Source of the DNA: Gillisia lutea
GTDB taxonomy: Bacteria; Bacteroidota; Bacteroidia; Flavobacteriales; Flavobacteriaceae
DNA: 64,000 bases
Direction of reading: 5' to 3'
NCBI RefSeq assembly: GCF_021568705.1
Contig: NZ_JAKGTH010000011.1
Span: forward strand, 248,001-312,000
The first letter of the stretch is position 1. Each line of letters begins with the position of its first letter. The notes below the pieces were generated by a model. That model ran no database searches and was not told where the DNA came from. It saw only the letters and a list, made by a program, of their open reading frames with translations. Positions 22,836 through 32,758 of the stretch are shown piece by piece. The translations under genes and the position numbers were made by a program.

Positions 22836-22874
22836 AATGGGCCTGTTCTTGAAGATCAGGCCCATTCTCTTTTT
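22836..22874 (+). terminator. Terminator after the small lipoprotein gene
   Basis: Arms AATGGGCCTG (22836-22845) and CAGGCCCATT (22857-22866) with an 11-nt loop, followed by CTCTTTTT. It lies between converging genes and ends just before the tamL stop. Confidence 0.86.
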
Positions 22875-22891
22875 AACAAGTTTGAGTAATG

Positions 22892-25192
22892 TTAGAAGGG
22901 ATATCCTATGGCTAGATTAAATACCAGGTTCTCCTTTCTCCAGGCACGGTTACCAAAATCTATTTTATCTAACACCCATCTGTTGCCATCAGGTAAATAA
23001 GGTTTCCTGATTGGAAATGCCAGGTCTGTTCTTAGTATAAGAAAAGAAAGATCAAACCTTAGCCCTGCACCTGTACCTACAGCCAGTTCTTTTAAAAAAT
23101 CTTTACTCAGTTTCGCGCCGGGTTTTTCCGGGTCTTCGTTCAATAACCACACATTTCCTGCATCAATAAATAGGGCTCCTTCAACAATACTAAAAAGATC
23201 TGTCCTTAGTTCAGTATTCAATTCTAATTTGAGGTCCCCTGTTTGATCTGGTAAAAAAGTCGCTGATTCCACCTCTGGATTATAACTTCCGGGACCAATA
23301 GACCTTGCTCTAAAAGCTCTTATGCTGTTAGTTCCTCCTGAAGAAAACTGTTTTATGAAGGGTAGTTTGGTAGAGTTGCCATAAGGAAGTCCCGCACCAA
23401 TCATAATTCTGCTGGCAAGCTGAGATTTATTACTTAATTTGAAGTAATGCCGGAAGTCACTTTCTAGTTTTACATATTGGCTAAAAGCTACCCCTAATAT
23501 TTCTGATGGGTTTCCGGATTCAATGTCTGCACCCGTAACGAGTCCTGTGATATTTCCTGCCAAGTCGGCCTTTCCTTGATAATAAAAAGTTGATTTCTTA
23601 GCCGTTTCCATTGTATTGGTATACGTGTAAGAGTAGGTGGGGCCAAAGATGAGTTGTTTTTGTGTGACCTCTCCTAACGAAGGATTTTCAGCAATTTGTT
23701 CTTTATAAAGATCGGTAATGCTAAACGGACTCACATAAGTAACATCAAAAACATTAAGTTGATGCTCTTTTCTAATATTCTCTTTCCATAGATAACCAAA
23801 GGAAGACTTAAAGGAATTTAATCCATATAACTGAGACCTTGTCTGATATTCATAACTAAGCGTAGCCTTGGTTCTTGGTACAAATGCACTGGGAGAATTT
23901 ATGTTGAAGGGCGTTAAGAGTTTGGGCCAGGTAAGTGCCGCTTCAGCACCAATTTTAAAGATATTATATCCTTGATTTTGTCCTGATGCTTGTATTTCGA
24001 AACCTCCGAAACCTTTTATAGTTAGCAGTTCTGCACCTCGTAGGGCATTCCTGTTACTCCAGCTTAAATTTATTTCAGATCCCGCATAATTAGCAGAATT
24101 TGTTTTGCCAAGAAGTTCTAAACGGATGGATTTTTTAGGAAGAGGAGTGAGATAGTAATAAGCATCTAAGGTGTTTTCCAAGGAATCGGAAGTCCGAAAC
24201 TGATTTTTTACAAATTTGAAGGTACCTAAGTTAACAAGCCTGTTCAGAGATTTATTATGATCGGTTCTGTTATAAAGATCCCCTTTCTTAAATCGAAGGG
24301 AGCGTTCAAATACCTGAGGTTTATATTTATTTTCGGGATCTACTATGGTGAAATCTTTATATATAGTTGCAGCAGCAGAAGTAGTAGAGAGCGTGTCTTC
24401 TGTAATGGAATAATCGGCATAGATGTAAATATTATTAATAGTATAGGTTTGCCGGGCTTTTTGAGGAGTTTCTTCTTTCAGTTTTACATTCAGGTTAACT
24501 TGATGTGTCCCCACCGTACTATCTACCTGAATCAATACATAATCAGGATTAAAATAGTAATAACCTTCTTCTTTTAAGTTAGCATCAATACGTTCTCTTT
24601 CGGCTTTAATTATGTCCAGATCATATGCTTCTCCCTGTTTAAGAAAGCTTGCAGTGCGGGTATTGTTGATAGCCGCAGTGAGATTGCTGGAGTCTTTCGG
24701 AAAAGTAATTTCTTTTATCAAATATTGTATTCCCAGATCTATGTTATATTCAGCAGTTACCTTGCGGTTTCTTTCTGTAGAATCGGCTGTAGTTTTAGCA
24801 TTAAAGTAGCCTTTATTCTCTGAATAATTTTGAAGTAATGAAGCATTATATTCTAAATCTACCTGACTAAATAATACGGGCGGTTCTCCCATTTTATTCT
24901 TCAGCCAATATTTGAAGCCTTTTTCTTTCTTCGGAGTACCAGCAATATTGTAGAAATAAAGCTTGGGACGTAAACCTAAAAACGTAGAATTTGGCCTTGG
25001 TCTTAACAAAGTTTCTAATTTTATACGAAGCGCTTTTTCTTTGTTCTTTGAGATGCTATCACTTTCAATATTCACTTTTCCTCCAGTATAAAGAAATTCC
25101 CCCTCTGGAAGGTATTTTAGATTACTGCATCCTTGTATCAAGAATGCAAGCATTATCATAAAAATGCCAGATTTACTAAGTGATATCGTCAT
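22892..25192 (-). CDS. tamL: TamL-type outer-membrane BamA/TamA family lipoprotein
   Basis: Outer-membrane insertase of the Omp85 superfamily; in Bacteroidota the TamA equivalent is a lipoprotein called TamL. The signal ends in QGC (Cys22). About 350 residues of POTRA-like periplasmic repeats follow (EYNIDLGIQYLIKEITFP, GEAYDLDIIKAERERIDANLKEEGYYYF). The barrel covers the rest, with the Omp85 loop-6 motif in SSGGTNSIRAFRARSIGPGS. The protein ends with VFNLAIGYPF, a C-terminal barrel strand ending in Phe. 766 residues. It lies 12 bp behind tamB, an order that supports a joint TAM complex. Confidence 0.92.
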   Translation of the reverse strand: MTISLSKSGIFMIMLAFLIQGCSNLKYLPEGEFLYTGGKVNIESDSISKNKEKALRIKLETLLRPRPNSTFLGLRPKLYFYNIAGTPKKEKGFKYWLKNKMGEPPVLFSQVDLEYNASLLQNYSENKGYFNAKTTADSTERNRKVTAEYNIDLGIQYLIKEITFPKDSSNLTAAINNTRTASFLKQGEAYDLDIIKAERERIDANLKEEGYYYFNPDYVLIQVDSTVGTHQVNLNVKLKEETPQKARQTYTINNIYIYADYSITEDTLSTTSAAATIYKDFTIVDPENKYKPQVFERSLRFKKGDLYNRTDHNKSLNRLVNLGTFKFVKNQFRTSDSLENTLDAYYYLTPLPKKSIRLELLGKTNSANYAGSEINLSWSNRNALRGAELLTIKGFGGFEIQASGQNQGYNIFKIGAEAALTWPKLLTPFNINSPSAFVPRTKATLSYEYQTRSQLYGLNSFKSSFGYLWKENIRKEHQLNVFDVTYVSPFSITDLYKEQIAENPSLGEVTQKQLIFGPTYSYTYTNTMETAKKSTFYYQGKADLAGNITGLVTGADIESGNPSEILGVAFSQYVKLESDFRHYFKLSNKSQLASRIMIGAGLPYGNSTKLPFIKQFSSGGTNSIRAFRARSIGPGSYNPEVESATFLPDQTGDLKLELNTELRTDLFSIVEGALFIDAGNVWLLNEDPEKPGAKLSKDFLKELAVGTGAGLRFDLSFLILRTDLAFPIRKPYLPDGNRWVLDKIDFGNRAWRKENLVFNLAIGYPF

Positions 25193-25204
25193 TTATTGAT
25201 TTTT

Positions 25205-28200
25205 TTATTTCTTCTTTTTAGTGAACAGTTCTTTGAATTTGTTATAATCCATAGTAATTATAAAAGCTACACCGGTTTCAATTATTTGTCCTTGTAATGC
25301 TACTTCATATTGATTCTTGCGGTATGCGCGAAGCATATATCTTCCATCTTTTGAAAGTTGATAATCTACAGCAATATCTCCTGCGATGTTATTAGCCTGC
25401 TGATTCGTTTGCTGCGGACCTTCTAGGCCAAAACTGCTACCAATAGTAACTTTTAATCTATCATTGAGTAATTGTTTTGAAAGTCCAACATTAAGATCGG
25501 TCTTATTTTCTAATTGTCCTGTCGTGTAATCTTCTGTAGATTCCAGGTCAAAGTTCAATTCAACCCCATTAATAAGATCAGAAGCCAGATCATTTAATTG
25601 TTGGGATAAAATCTTACTCACACTTTGTCTTGCAATTGCACCTGCACCACCTCCCCCTGCTTCACTCGAAAAAGGATCTTCTCCTATAAATCGATTCAAT
25701 AATAAAAGTGCAAATACCTGCTTGTTCAGCTCAGAAGGTTGCTCTCTGAGTTGAGCCAGCTTGATATTTGTATTATTTATGATCTCGGTAGAAACGTTGT
25801 AGTTTCCATCAGGTAATTTTATATCGAAACTTATTTCAGGTTGCAGTAATTCACCCTTCATTTTGAGAAGGGTTTGAAATGGTAATTTTTGTTTATAGGT
25901 ATTTCTAACCTGAGGAGAAACACTTCCTAGTTGATTATCTAAGAGGTCAATGGGGGCCGTTTGCGTAGTATAAAAAGCAGTAATATTCACTTCTGCAGAA
26001 GTCGGTTCTCCAAGAAACAGTAAATAACTTCCTTTTTCGATCTCGAATTTCCTACGGATAAAGTTAAATGACATTTCATAGGCTCCTTCATCAAGTTCGT
26101 ATCTTCCTGTCAAACTTGTCTTTCCTGATAAGTCGATTCCTGCATTTAGTTCAGCATCTCCTTTTACATTTAAAAAATCTCCGTTTCCTTCATCTATAAT
26201 AAGGGTAAGTTCTGCTTCTTTATTCACTTTAATATTTACCGATATATCCATTCCTTGCAGTTCTGAAGAATTTAGGTCTTCTTGCAGGCGCTTTATATCG
26301 GCTTCCAGTTTACTTTGCTCATCAATGAATTCAACAATTCCTTCTCTATCAGCAATAGAAGGATCTTGTTGTGGAAGAACCACCGTGAGCTTAGTGTCTT
26401 TATCTACAGCGATATTTCCAGTAATTACGGGAGCTTCCAGTGCTCCTGTAATTTTAAGATCGGTGTCGAGAAAAAGGTCCCCGTAGTACAGTTCATTATC
26501 CTTTGCTGTAGAATTCATCGCCTTGAAATTGGTTGAATTCACCTTAAGATCGAAACCATAACTTAAATAATCGGAAGTAAGCACAGCACCGTTAATGTTC
26601 AGCTTATTAGTGTCTTCATCAAAAACTTTAAAATTATTAAGTGTAATTCCCTTTTCATCAAATAGCAAGGCGTCATTTATATTCTGAAAATAGGCATTAA
26701 GCTGATTGACCCTAAATCCTATTTCATTGAATTTCAGCTCTCCTAAAATGGCGGGTTTAGAGGTTGTTCCCTGGAGTTTTAGACTGCCGGAGAGATACCC
26801 ACTGCTTTCAGAAATCCCTCCAAAACTAAACCCCTGGATACTTTTAAGATTTAATTTTTCTATAGCCAGATCCATATTCAGTCCGGTGTCAGCGATATTA
26901 TAAACTCCCGATAGGTTTACCTGGTTTCCTTTTCCGGTAATACTCACATCGGCATTCAATCTATCAATAACCTCATTATTCACTTTTAGACTTATATTTC
27001 CAATAGTATCTTTTTTGAAATTAAAATCGTTAACAGTCAGATTAGAAGTGAATTTAACAGCGCTGGTAAGATCGTGAACTACAACCTGTCCGTTTATTTT
27101 TCCACCTGCAAGCAAGGTGTCTTTTGAAACCATTGCACTTATGGTCTCTATGTCGAAATTCTCAAAATCGATATTTAAAGGAGCACTCCCAGATTTTTCG
27201 GGAGAATTTATTCGAATGGTGTTCTGATTGTTACTTAGCTCAAAATTATTTGCCCAAACTCCTGTGGGAGCTATTGCAATTGTATTATCGGCTGGGATAT
27301 TCCAACTCTTATAATTCAACAATAAACTTTCAGGATCTAATGAGAATTGAGTTGAATTCTCTTTGGTGGCCTGCATATTCCCTGCTAAGCGGTAATGAGG
27401 TTGATCTTTACTATCATCTATTTCAAGATGATAAGAAATAGTGTTATTTTGAATAGCTCCTGAAAGTGCTGTATTGAATATTTTAAGTTGCGGACTATCT
27501 ACATCGGCAATATTTAGATCATAGGTCAAAGCTTCATCTTTCGGGATCATGCTAAATGCAGTGTTTGTTACCTGATAATCGAGATACTTGAAGCGTGGCA
27601 GTTCTGCATTTATCACTATACTATCTCCAACACTGTTAAATCTACCATTCATTGAAAGAGGCTCCTGAACCATCAATTCGGGAACAAGTTTTTGTAAAAT
27701 GGGGTCATTCGTTAATACAAGATCAAATGAAAAGCTTTGGGGAGAAATAGTGTCTATTGAAGTAGCTGGTGGATTTATACTGTAATACTTAGAAAAAGAT
27801 GAAGTAAGTGCAGCCCCCACTTTGGTTAACTGATATTTTCCTTTTAAATGAGCTTTTAGGAACTGAGATCTTAAATTAATAGTGCTGCTATCAGCAGTAG
27901 CAGTTGCCGTCAGATTAATAGAATCTAATGGATATATTTTTGAACCGTTGGTCACAATGAATTTACTTAGGATAACTTTTCCATTTAGAAAATCCGGATC
28001 TGCTGTAGTTAAATCAGCTTTTAATTCTCCACTAAACCTTAGGGGGTGGTTGTAAAGTTTTAGCGAATCAAGGGCTATATTATTCAAGCTGGCTGTAACT
28101 ATGGCTTTAGGATATTTCTCTTTGAAACTTCCTGCGGCGCTTACATCGAAATCGATATTTGGATCCTGCATCTTGGCAGAGAGATCGAAATCACCTTGAG

Positions 28201-30166
28201 TAATTGTCCCATTAAAATTCAGGTCTTTATAGGTATAACTATTATACACCGCTTTTGTGAGAGTACCTGATGCAGATGCTGTAGCCGATTTAGGATTAAA
28301 ACCGATGCCATTGAACTTAGCCGATAAACTCACTTTACCTATCGAGTCGTTACTGATAAATTTTCCAAGATCTAATTCTTGCATGCTTACACCTCCCCTA
28401 TATTTTTCGGCATCAACTTTTCTCAAGTCTATACCGGCATCAATATTAGCATTTCCAGAGCTGCTTTTTAACTGAAGTTTTGTATCGAAATTTTTGGTAG
28501 TACCTTTAAAATTACCAGTTAACGATAGCGCTTTTGGAAGCTGGATATTTGAAGGAATACTGCCTTTTGGAACAAAGCTATTAAGGTCTTGAGCGCCTGA
28601 ACTGAAGTTTCTAATATGCAAATTATAAACAGCACTTTCAACATCCGGGAGCCCTTGTATCGTTCCCGCTAATGCTATTTTGGTATTCCCAATTCCTGAA
28701 GCTTCAAACTTGGAAATATTTAGTGCACTGAGTTTTCCCTCAACTTTACCGTCTATTTGCAAAATAGCATGAGGATGGCTTACAAAAGGCGGAATTTTGG
28801 AAAGATCTGGTGACAGCAATAATATATCGCTAAAGGCCACCTTACTATTTTCTAAGTTTGCATCAACATACAGATCTTCTAGATTTTTCTGAAGACTCGC
28901 TAAAGATGGATATTCAATTTGGATACGATCCTTTATAACAGTTTGTGGAGTTTCCAGATAAAGATTCTTTAAATAAGCCGATTTATCCGAGTATAAAAAG
29001 TCGGTTCTAAATTCCTTGAGTTGTAAACCGCTTTTCTCCTGAAAGCTAAGGGTTTTGACATTTCCTGAAATGGAATCTAAACTATAATAAATGTTTTTTG
29101 CATCGATGTTTAAATTACTAAAATCCAGATTTCCATAATCTAAGCCTGTCGCTATAGGTTTGCTATTTTCATCAACGTACGAAAACGCCATATCCTTCGA
29201 ATTGATAGTTCCAAGGTTCACTTTCCAATTAGGAGTGGAGGAATTAGTTATGGTATCTTTTCCAACACTTTTAACTTCATCTTTTAGAATACTTATATCT
29301 CCACGAAAGCCCTTAAGGTTTACTTTTTCAAGATTGATGAATTCTTTGGTTAAGTCGAGTTCGTTAAATTTCAGATCTAACTTATTAAGAAACAGATCAG
29401 CATTCATTTTTGCCTGTTCACTTTTAAAATAAATGCCAATATTTGACAGCGTAATATCACCAAGATCTAATTCTAATGGCTTTTCTGAGGATGAAGTCTG
29501 ACTGGTATTGACTGAGTTATTTAATATTTCAGTTAACTTTCTTTGTTCCATTTCAAGATACAATCCATCGATATTAATGTCCGGAATTCCAAAGGACATA
29601 TTATCAAGATCGAATCTATTAATATGTGTATCGAAATGATGTAGTTTAAGGTCGATATAGTTTTTAGAGATCTCGTCCTTGAACCTGAATTTGATCTTGT
29701 CAAGATCAATGGTGTTAATTGAAATAGTTGTAGTAGCAGTAGTATCTTGAGGAGGGGGAGAAGCGAAGGCTTTTACAATATAATCGAAATTGAAAACTGA
29801 ATCCTTATCTCTGCTAATATTTGCAACCGCTCCTTCTAATTCAATAGAATTGATCTCTACGTTGCTGCGTATAAGTTTAAAAAGACTGATATCTATTGCC
29901 AAACGATCCCCGGCTACTAGAGTGTCTTTATTCTGATCTTCAAAATAAAATCCTTTTAGAACGATCTTCTTGGGAAGACCAATTTCTAAGCTTTCAATTT
30001 TTACAGGAGTTTGGATTTTACCTTCAATAAAAGAAATGGCCTTTTTCTTTACCACATTTTGAACAGCGGGGAATTGAAGGAGAAGAATAATTAGCAAAAG
30101 GAGCGCTATTAGGCCTCCTAATATCCATAATATGATTTTTAAGGATTTTTTAAAGATGTGTTTCAA
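25205..30166 (-). CDS. tamB: TamB-like translocation and assembly module protein
   Basis: A very long (1653 residues) inner-membrane-anchored periplasmic protein that bridges to TamL and supports outer-membrane protein insertion or lipid movement. An N-terminal membrane segment (about residues 10-30, IILWILGGLIALLLLIILLL) is followed by AsmA-like beta-strand repeats and a C-terminal DUF490 domain. In this last part are GRYELDEGAYEMSFNFIRRKF, then VFALLLLNRFIGEDPF and the end TDLNVGLSKQLLNDRL...GLEGP. Length is at the upper side for the family but normal for flavobacteria. It is the first gene of the operon; no FNR-like site is present upstream. Confidence 0.93.
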   Translation of the reverse strand: MKHIFKKSLKIILWILGGLIALLLLIILLLQFPAVQNVVKKKAISFIEGKIQTPVKIESLEIGLPKKIVLKGFYFEDQNKDTLVAGDRLAIDISLFKLIRSNVEINSIELEGAVANISRDKDSVFNFDYIVKAFASPPPQDTTATTTISINTIDLDKIKFRFKDEISKNYIDLKLHHFDTHINRFDLDNMSFGIPDINIDGLYLEMEQRKLTEILNNSVNTSQTSSSEKPLELDLGDITLSNIGIYFKSEQAKMNADLFLNKLDLKFNELDLTKEFINLEKVNLKGFRGDISILKDEVKSVGKDTITNSSTPNWKVNLGTINSKDMAFSYVDENSKPIATGLDYGNLDFSNLNIDAKNIYYSLDSISGNVKTLSFQEKSGLQLKEFRTDFLYSDKSAYLKNLYLETPQTVIKDRIQIEYPSLASLQKNLEDLYVDANLENSKVAFSDILLLSPDLSKIPPFVSHPHAILQIDGKVEGKLSALNISKFEASGIGNTKIALAGTIQGLPDVESAVYNLHIRNFSSGAQDLNSFVPKGSIPSNIQLPKALSLTGNFKGTTKNFDTKLQLKSSSGNANIDAGIDLRKVDAEKYRGGVSMQELDLGKFISNDSIGKVSLSAKFNGIGFNPKSATASASGTLTKAVYNSYTYKDLNFNGTITQGDFDLSAKMQDPNIDFDVSAAGSFKEKYPKAIVTASLNNIALDSLKLYNHPLRFSGELKADLTTADPDFLNGKVILSKFIVTNGSKIYPLDSINLTATATADSSTINLRSQFLKAHLKGKYQLTKVGAALTSSFSKYYSINPPATSIDTISPQSFSFDLVLTNDPILQKLVPELMVQEPLSMNGRFNSVGDSIVINAELPRFKYLDYQVTNTAFSMIPKDEALTYDLNIADVDSPQLKIFNTALSGAIQNNTISYHLEIDDSKDQPHYRLAGNMQATKENSTQFSLDPESLLLNYKSWNIPADNTIAIAPTGVWANNFELSNNQNTIRINSPEKSGSAPLNIDFENFDIETISAMVSKDTLLAGGKINGQVVVHDLTSAVKFTSNLTVNDFNFKKDTIGNISLKVNNEVIDRLNADVSITGKGNQVNLSGVYNIADTGLNMDLAIEKLNLKSIQGFSFGGISESSGYLSGSLKLQGTTSKPAILGELKFNEIGFRVNQLNAYFQNINDALLFDEKGITLNNFKVFDEDTNKLNINGAVLTSDYLSYGFDLKVNSTNFKAMNSTAKDNELYYGDLFLDTDLKITGALEAPVITGNIAVDKDTKLTVVLPQQDPSIADREGIVEFIDEQSKLEADIKRLQEDLNSSELQGMDISVNIKVNKEAELTLIIDEGNGDFLNVKGDAELNAGIDLSGKTSLTGRYELDEGAYEMSFNFIRRKFEIEKGSYLLFLGEPTSAEVNITAFYTTQTAPIDLLDNQLGSVSPQVRNTYKQKLPFQTLLKMKGELLQPEISFDIKLPDGNYNVSTEIINNTNIKLAQLREQPSELNKQVFALLLLNRFIGEDPFSSEAGGGGAGAIARQSVSKILSQQLNDLASDLINGVELNFDLESTEDYTTGQLENKTDLNVGLSKQLLNDRLKVTIGSSFGLEGPQQTNQQANNIAGDIAVDYQLSKDGRYMLRAYRKNQYEVALQGQIIETGVAFIITMDYNKFKELFTKKKK

Positions 30167-30252
30167 ATGCTAACTTTTAGTTTCAAAGATAATATGTTAG
30201 CTTTCTAATAATGTTAAATTTAAGCGAAACAAAATCGGCAATTTAAAAAGAA

Positions 30253-30296
30253 AACGGTCTATTTAAAATTGCGAAATGCACTTTAAATAGACCGTT
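30253..30296 (-). terminator. Terminator after the M3 peptidase gene
   Basis: Arms AACGGTCTATTTAAA and TTTAAATAGACCGTT (15 bp, perfect) with a 14-nt loop; read on the minus strand it is followed by TTTTCTTTTT. Confidence 0.85.
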
Positions 30297-30319
30297 AAAA
30301 TGAGATTTATATTTTGATT

Positions 30320-32518
30320 TTATTCTTCTGTCTTTTCTGTTTGTTGAGTTTCGGGAACTGGAAATCCACGGTCACGCATTAAAGCATCAATGGTAGCATC
30401 GCGGCCTCTAAATTTTTTGTATGCCTCTGCCGGATCCATAGAATTTCTTGGTGCGAATAAATATTTCACTAATTTGGCAGCTACCTCTTTATCATAAAAC
30501 CCGCCCGGAGATTCTGCAAAGGCTTCCGCAGCATCAGAGGTTAACACATCAGCCCATAAATATCCGTAATATCCGGTTGCATAACCTTCTCCTGAGAACA
30601 CATGTCCAAATTGTGGAGAGCGGTGACGCATTACTATTTCTTCCGGCATATTTAACTCCTTCAAAGATTCTTTTTCAAATTCTCTAGGTTCAATATCCTT
30701 AGGATCTGTAGTATGATATTTCATATCCATTAATGCAGAAGCCAGGAACTCGGTAGTAGCAAAACCCTGATTGAAAGTTGAAGCTTTTTTGATCTTGGCT
30801 ACTAGATCTGCCGGAATTGGTGCTCCTGTTTCATGGTGTAGTAAGAACTGGTTAATCACTTTATCTGTAGACAACCAACGTTCTAATAGTTGTGATTGGA
30901 ATTCGGTATAATCTCTTACCCCACCATTCAAGGTTGGATATTTAACGTTGGATGATAAGAAGTGAAGAGCATGCCCAAACTCATGGAAGAAGGTATTAGC
31001 ATCATCCCAGGAAATTAGCGCAGGTTCTCCCGGAGCAGGCTTTACAAAATTGGAATTATTGGAAGCTAATACGGTCTCTTTACCATCGAAGGTAGTATGA
31101 CTTCTATAAGTTGTGGCCCAGGCACCAGAACGTTTTCCTTTTCTGGCATAAGGATCAAGATACCATAAACCAATATGTTCTCCCGAAGTTTTATCGGTAA
31201 CTTCCCACACTTTTACATCTTCATGAAAAACAGGAACGCTTCCCTCTTTTACCGGGTTGAAGTTATAATTGAATAATTCTCCGGCAGTAAAAAATAATGC
31301 CTGAGTAAGATTATCCAGTTGCAAATATTGTTTTACTTCATCAGAGTCAAGATCATATTTCTCTTTTCTAACTTTTTCAGCATAATATCTATAATCCCAA
31401 GGTTTAATAGTAATATCTGCACCTTCAGCATCTGCTAGGTTCTGCATATCTTCTACTTCTTCTTCAACACGTGCAAGGGCTGCAGGCCACACCGCATTCA
31501 TTAAAGCCATAGCATTCTCCGGATTTTTAGCCATTCTATTTTGCAGTCTCCATTCCGCATAATTCTCATATCCTAGAAGTTCTACCCGCTCATCACGGAG
31601 TTTTAGAATCTTAGTGATATTCTCGTTATTATCGAATTCATCATTATTATCTCCTCTGGAATAATAGGTTTTCCAAACTTTCTCCCGTAATTCACGTTCA
31701 TTCGAGTAGGTAAGGAAAGGATCCATAGAAGATCTGGTATTGGTAATGGCATATTTTCCCGGTTCCCCTCTATCGGTAGCAGCTTTTGCCGCAGCTTTCA
31801 CAAAAGATTCCGGTAGTCCGCCAAGTTGACCTTTCTCTAAATAAGTAACATAGTTCTCTTCATCGGCAAGAACATTATTAGAGAAAGAAGTATAAAGTTG
31901 CGCCAGTTCTTTGTTTATTTCAGCATATCGCTTTTTTGCTTCCGCATCCAGATTAGCACCTTCCATCGCAAAATTTTCATAGATAAGCTGAATTACTCTT
32001 TGCTGATCTGCCGGCAATGGCTTTTTTAAGGAAGCATCATAAATTGTTTTGATGCGTTTGAACAGCTTTTCATTTTGAGAAATTTTAGAAGAATATTCAG
32101 ATATTTTAGGGGAGAGTTCATTTTGAATATCTCTAAATTCGGGAGAAGACATATTGCTACTCCATATACCATAATAAGTAAATGCACGATCCAGCGGCTT
32201 TCCAGCTTTTTCCATCGCTACTATTGTATTCTCGAATGTTGCAGGTTTCGTATTATTGGCAATCTTATCTATCTCCATCAAATGCATAGACATACCTTTT
32301 TCTATTGCCGGTTGTAATTCTTCAAGAGTCATTTTATCAAAAGCAGGAACTCCTCCGTAGGGACCGGTCCATTTAGACAATAAAGAATTGTCGGTTTGCT
32401 TAATATCTGTCATTGCGGTTTGCGATTGTGAGGTACTTTGGGCGTTTAAATTGCTGTATGGTGTGACTCCAAGAGAGAGTATTACAGCGAAGCTTAATGT
32501 TTGCTTTTTGTAATTCAT
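30320..32518 (-). CDS. M3 family metallopeptidase (peptidyl-dipeptidase Dcp / oligopeptidase A type)
   Basis: Zinc peptidase that degrades short peptides. The signal peptide (about residues 1-26, ending LNAQ) predicts periplasmic or envelope location. The zinc motif HEFGH lies at about residues 511-515 inside FFHEFGHALHFLSS, with the distal Glu in the following helix region. The N-terminal part (GGVPAFDKMTLEELQPAIEKGM) and the C-terminal ATGYYGYLWADVLTSDA segment match the Dcp group. 732 residues, with a Gln/Glu/Thr-rich tail. A single-gene unit between two regulatory regions. A 14-bp TTGAT...ATCAA palindrome lies upstream but not in the island's register. Confidence 0.92.
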   Translation of the reverse strand: MNYKKQTLSFAVILSLGVTPYSNLNAQSTSQSQTAMTDIKQTDNSLLSKWTGPYGGVPAFDKMTLEELQPAIEKGMSMHLMEIDKIANNTKPATFENTIVAMEKAGKPLDRAFTYYGIWSSNMSSPEFRDIQNELSPKISEYSSKISQNEKLFKRIKTIYDASLKKPLPADQQRVIQLIYENFAMEGANLDAEAKKRYAEINKELAQLYTSFSNNVLADEENYVTYLEKGQLGGLPESFVKAAAKAATDRGEPGKYAITNTRSSMDPFLTYSNERELREKVWKTYYSRGDNNDEFDNNENITKILKLRDERVELLGYENYAEWRLQNRMAKNPENAMALMNAVWPAALARVEEEVEDMQNLADAEGADITIKPWDYRYYAEKVRKEKYDLDSDEVKQYLQLDNLTQALFFTAGELFNYNFNPVKEGSVPVFHEDVKVWEVTDKTSGEHIGLWYLDPYARKGKRSGAWATTYRSHTTFDGKETVLASNNSNFVKPAPGEPALISWDDANTFFHEFGHALHFLSSNVKYPTLNGGVRDYTEFQSQLLERWLSTDKVINQFLLHHETGAPIPADLVAKIKKASTFNQGFATTEFLASALMDMKYHTTDPKDIEPREFEKESLKELNMPEEIVMRHRSPQFGHVFSGEGYATGYYGYLWADVLTSDAAEAFAESPGGFYDKEVAAKLVKYLFAPRNSMDPAEAYKKFRGRDATIDALMRDRGFPVPETQQTEKTEE

Positions 32519-32552
32519 TTATGAGAATTTATTAAATTATGTTTTATTTTAC

Positions 32553-32566
32553 TTGATAAACATCAA
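32553..32566. promoter_or_regulatory. FNR-box-like palindrome upstream of the M3 peptidase gene
   Basis: TTGATAAACATCAA matches the textbook FNR consensus TTGAT-N4-ATCAA at every fixed base. Its centre is 20.5 bp from the likely peptidase core TAATTTAA (32539-32532, minus strand), so it covers the -33 region. That suits repression, or chance, better than class II activation. Confidence 0.4.
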
Positions 32567-32758
32567 AAAATGAAAGGTACAAAATGTATCTTTCTTCCGA
32601 AGTGAAATTTTTAGAGCTCTTTGTGTTAAAATAAAGAGGGATTATGTTAAAATGCATCCTGCTAATCTTTACTTCAACCGATAAAATTATTATTTTTACG
32701 GTTATTTTGAATATGAAATTTGTTTAAGCATTTTTCATTTTTGTTACATTATTTAGAT

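Noticed and set aside
27124-27441. Open frame antisense to tamB
   Set aside because: No start context, no neighbour in the same direction and an unnatural amino-acid mix; it is a shadow of tamB. The same holds for other frames opposite tamB and the large kinases (for example 33316-33822, 49175-49393).
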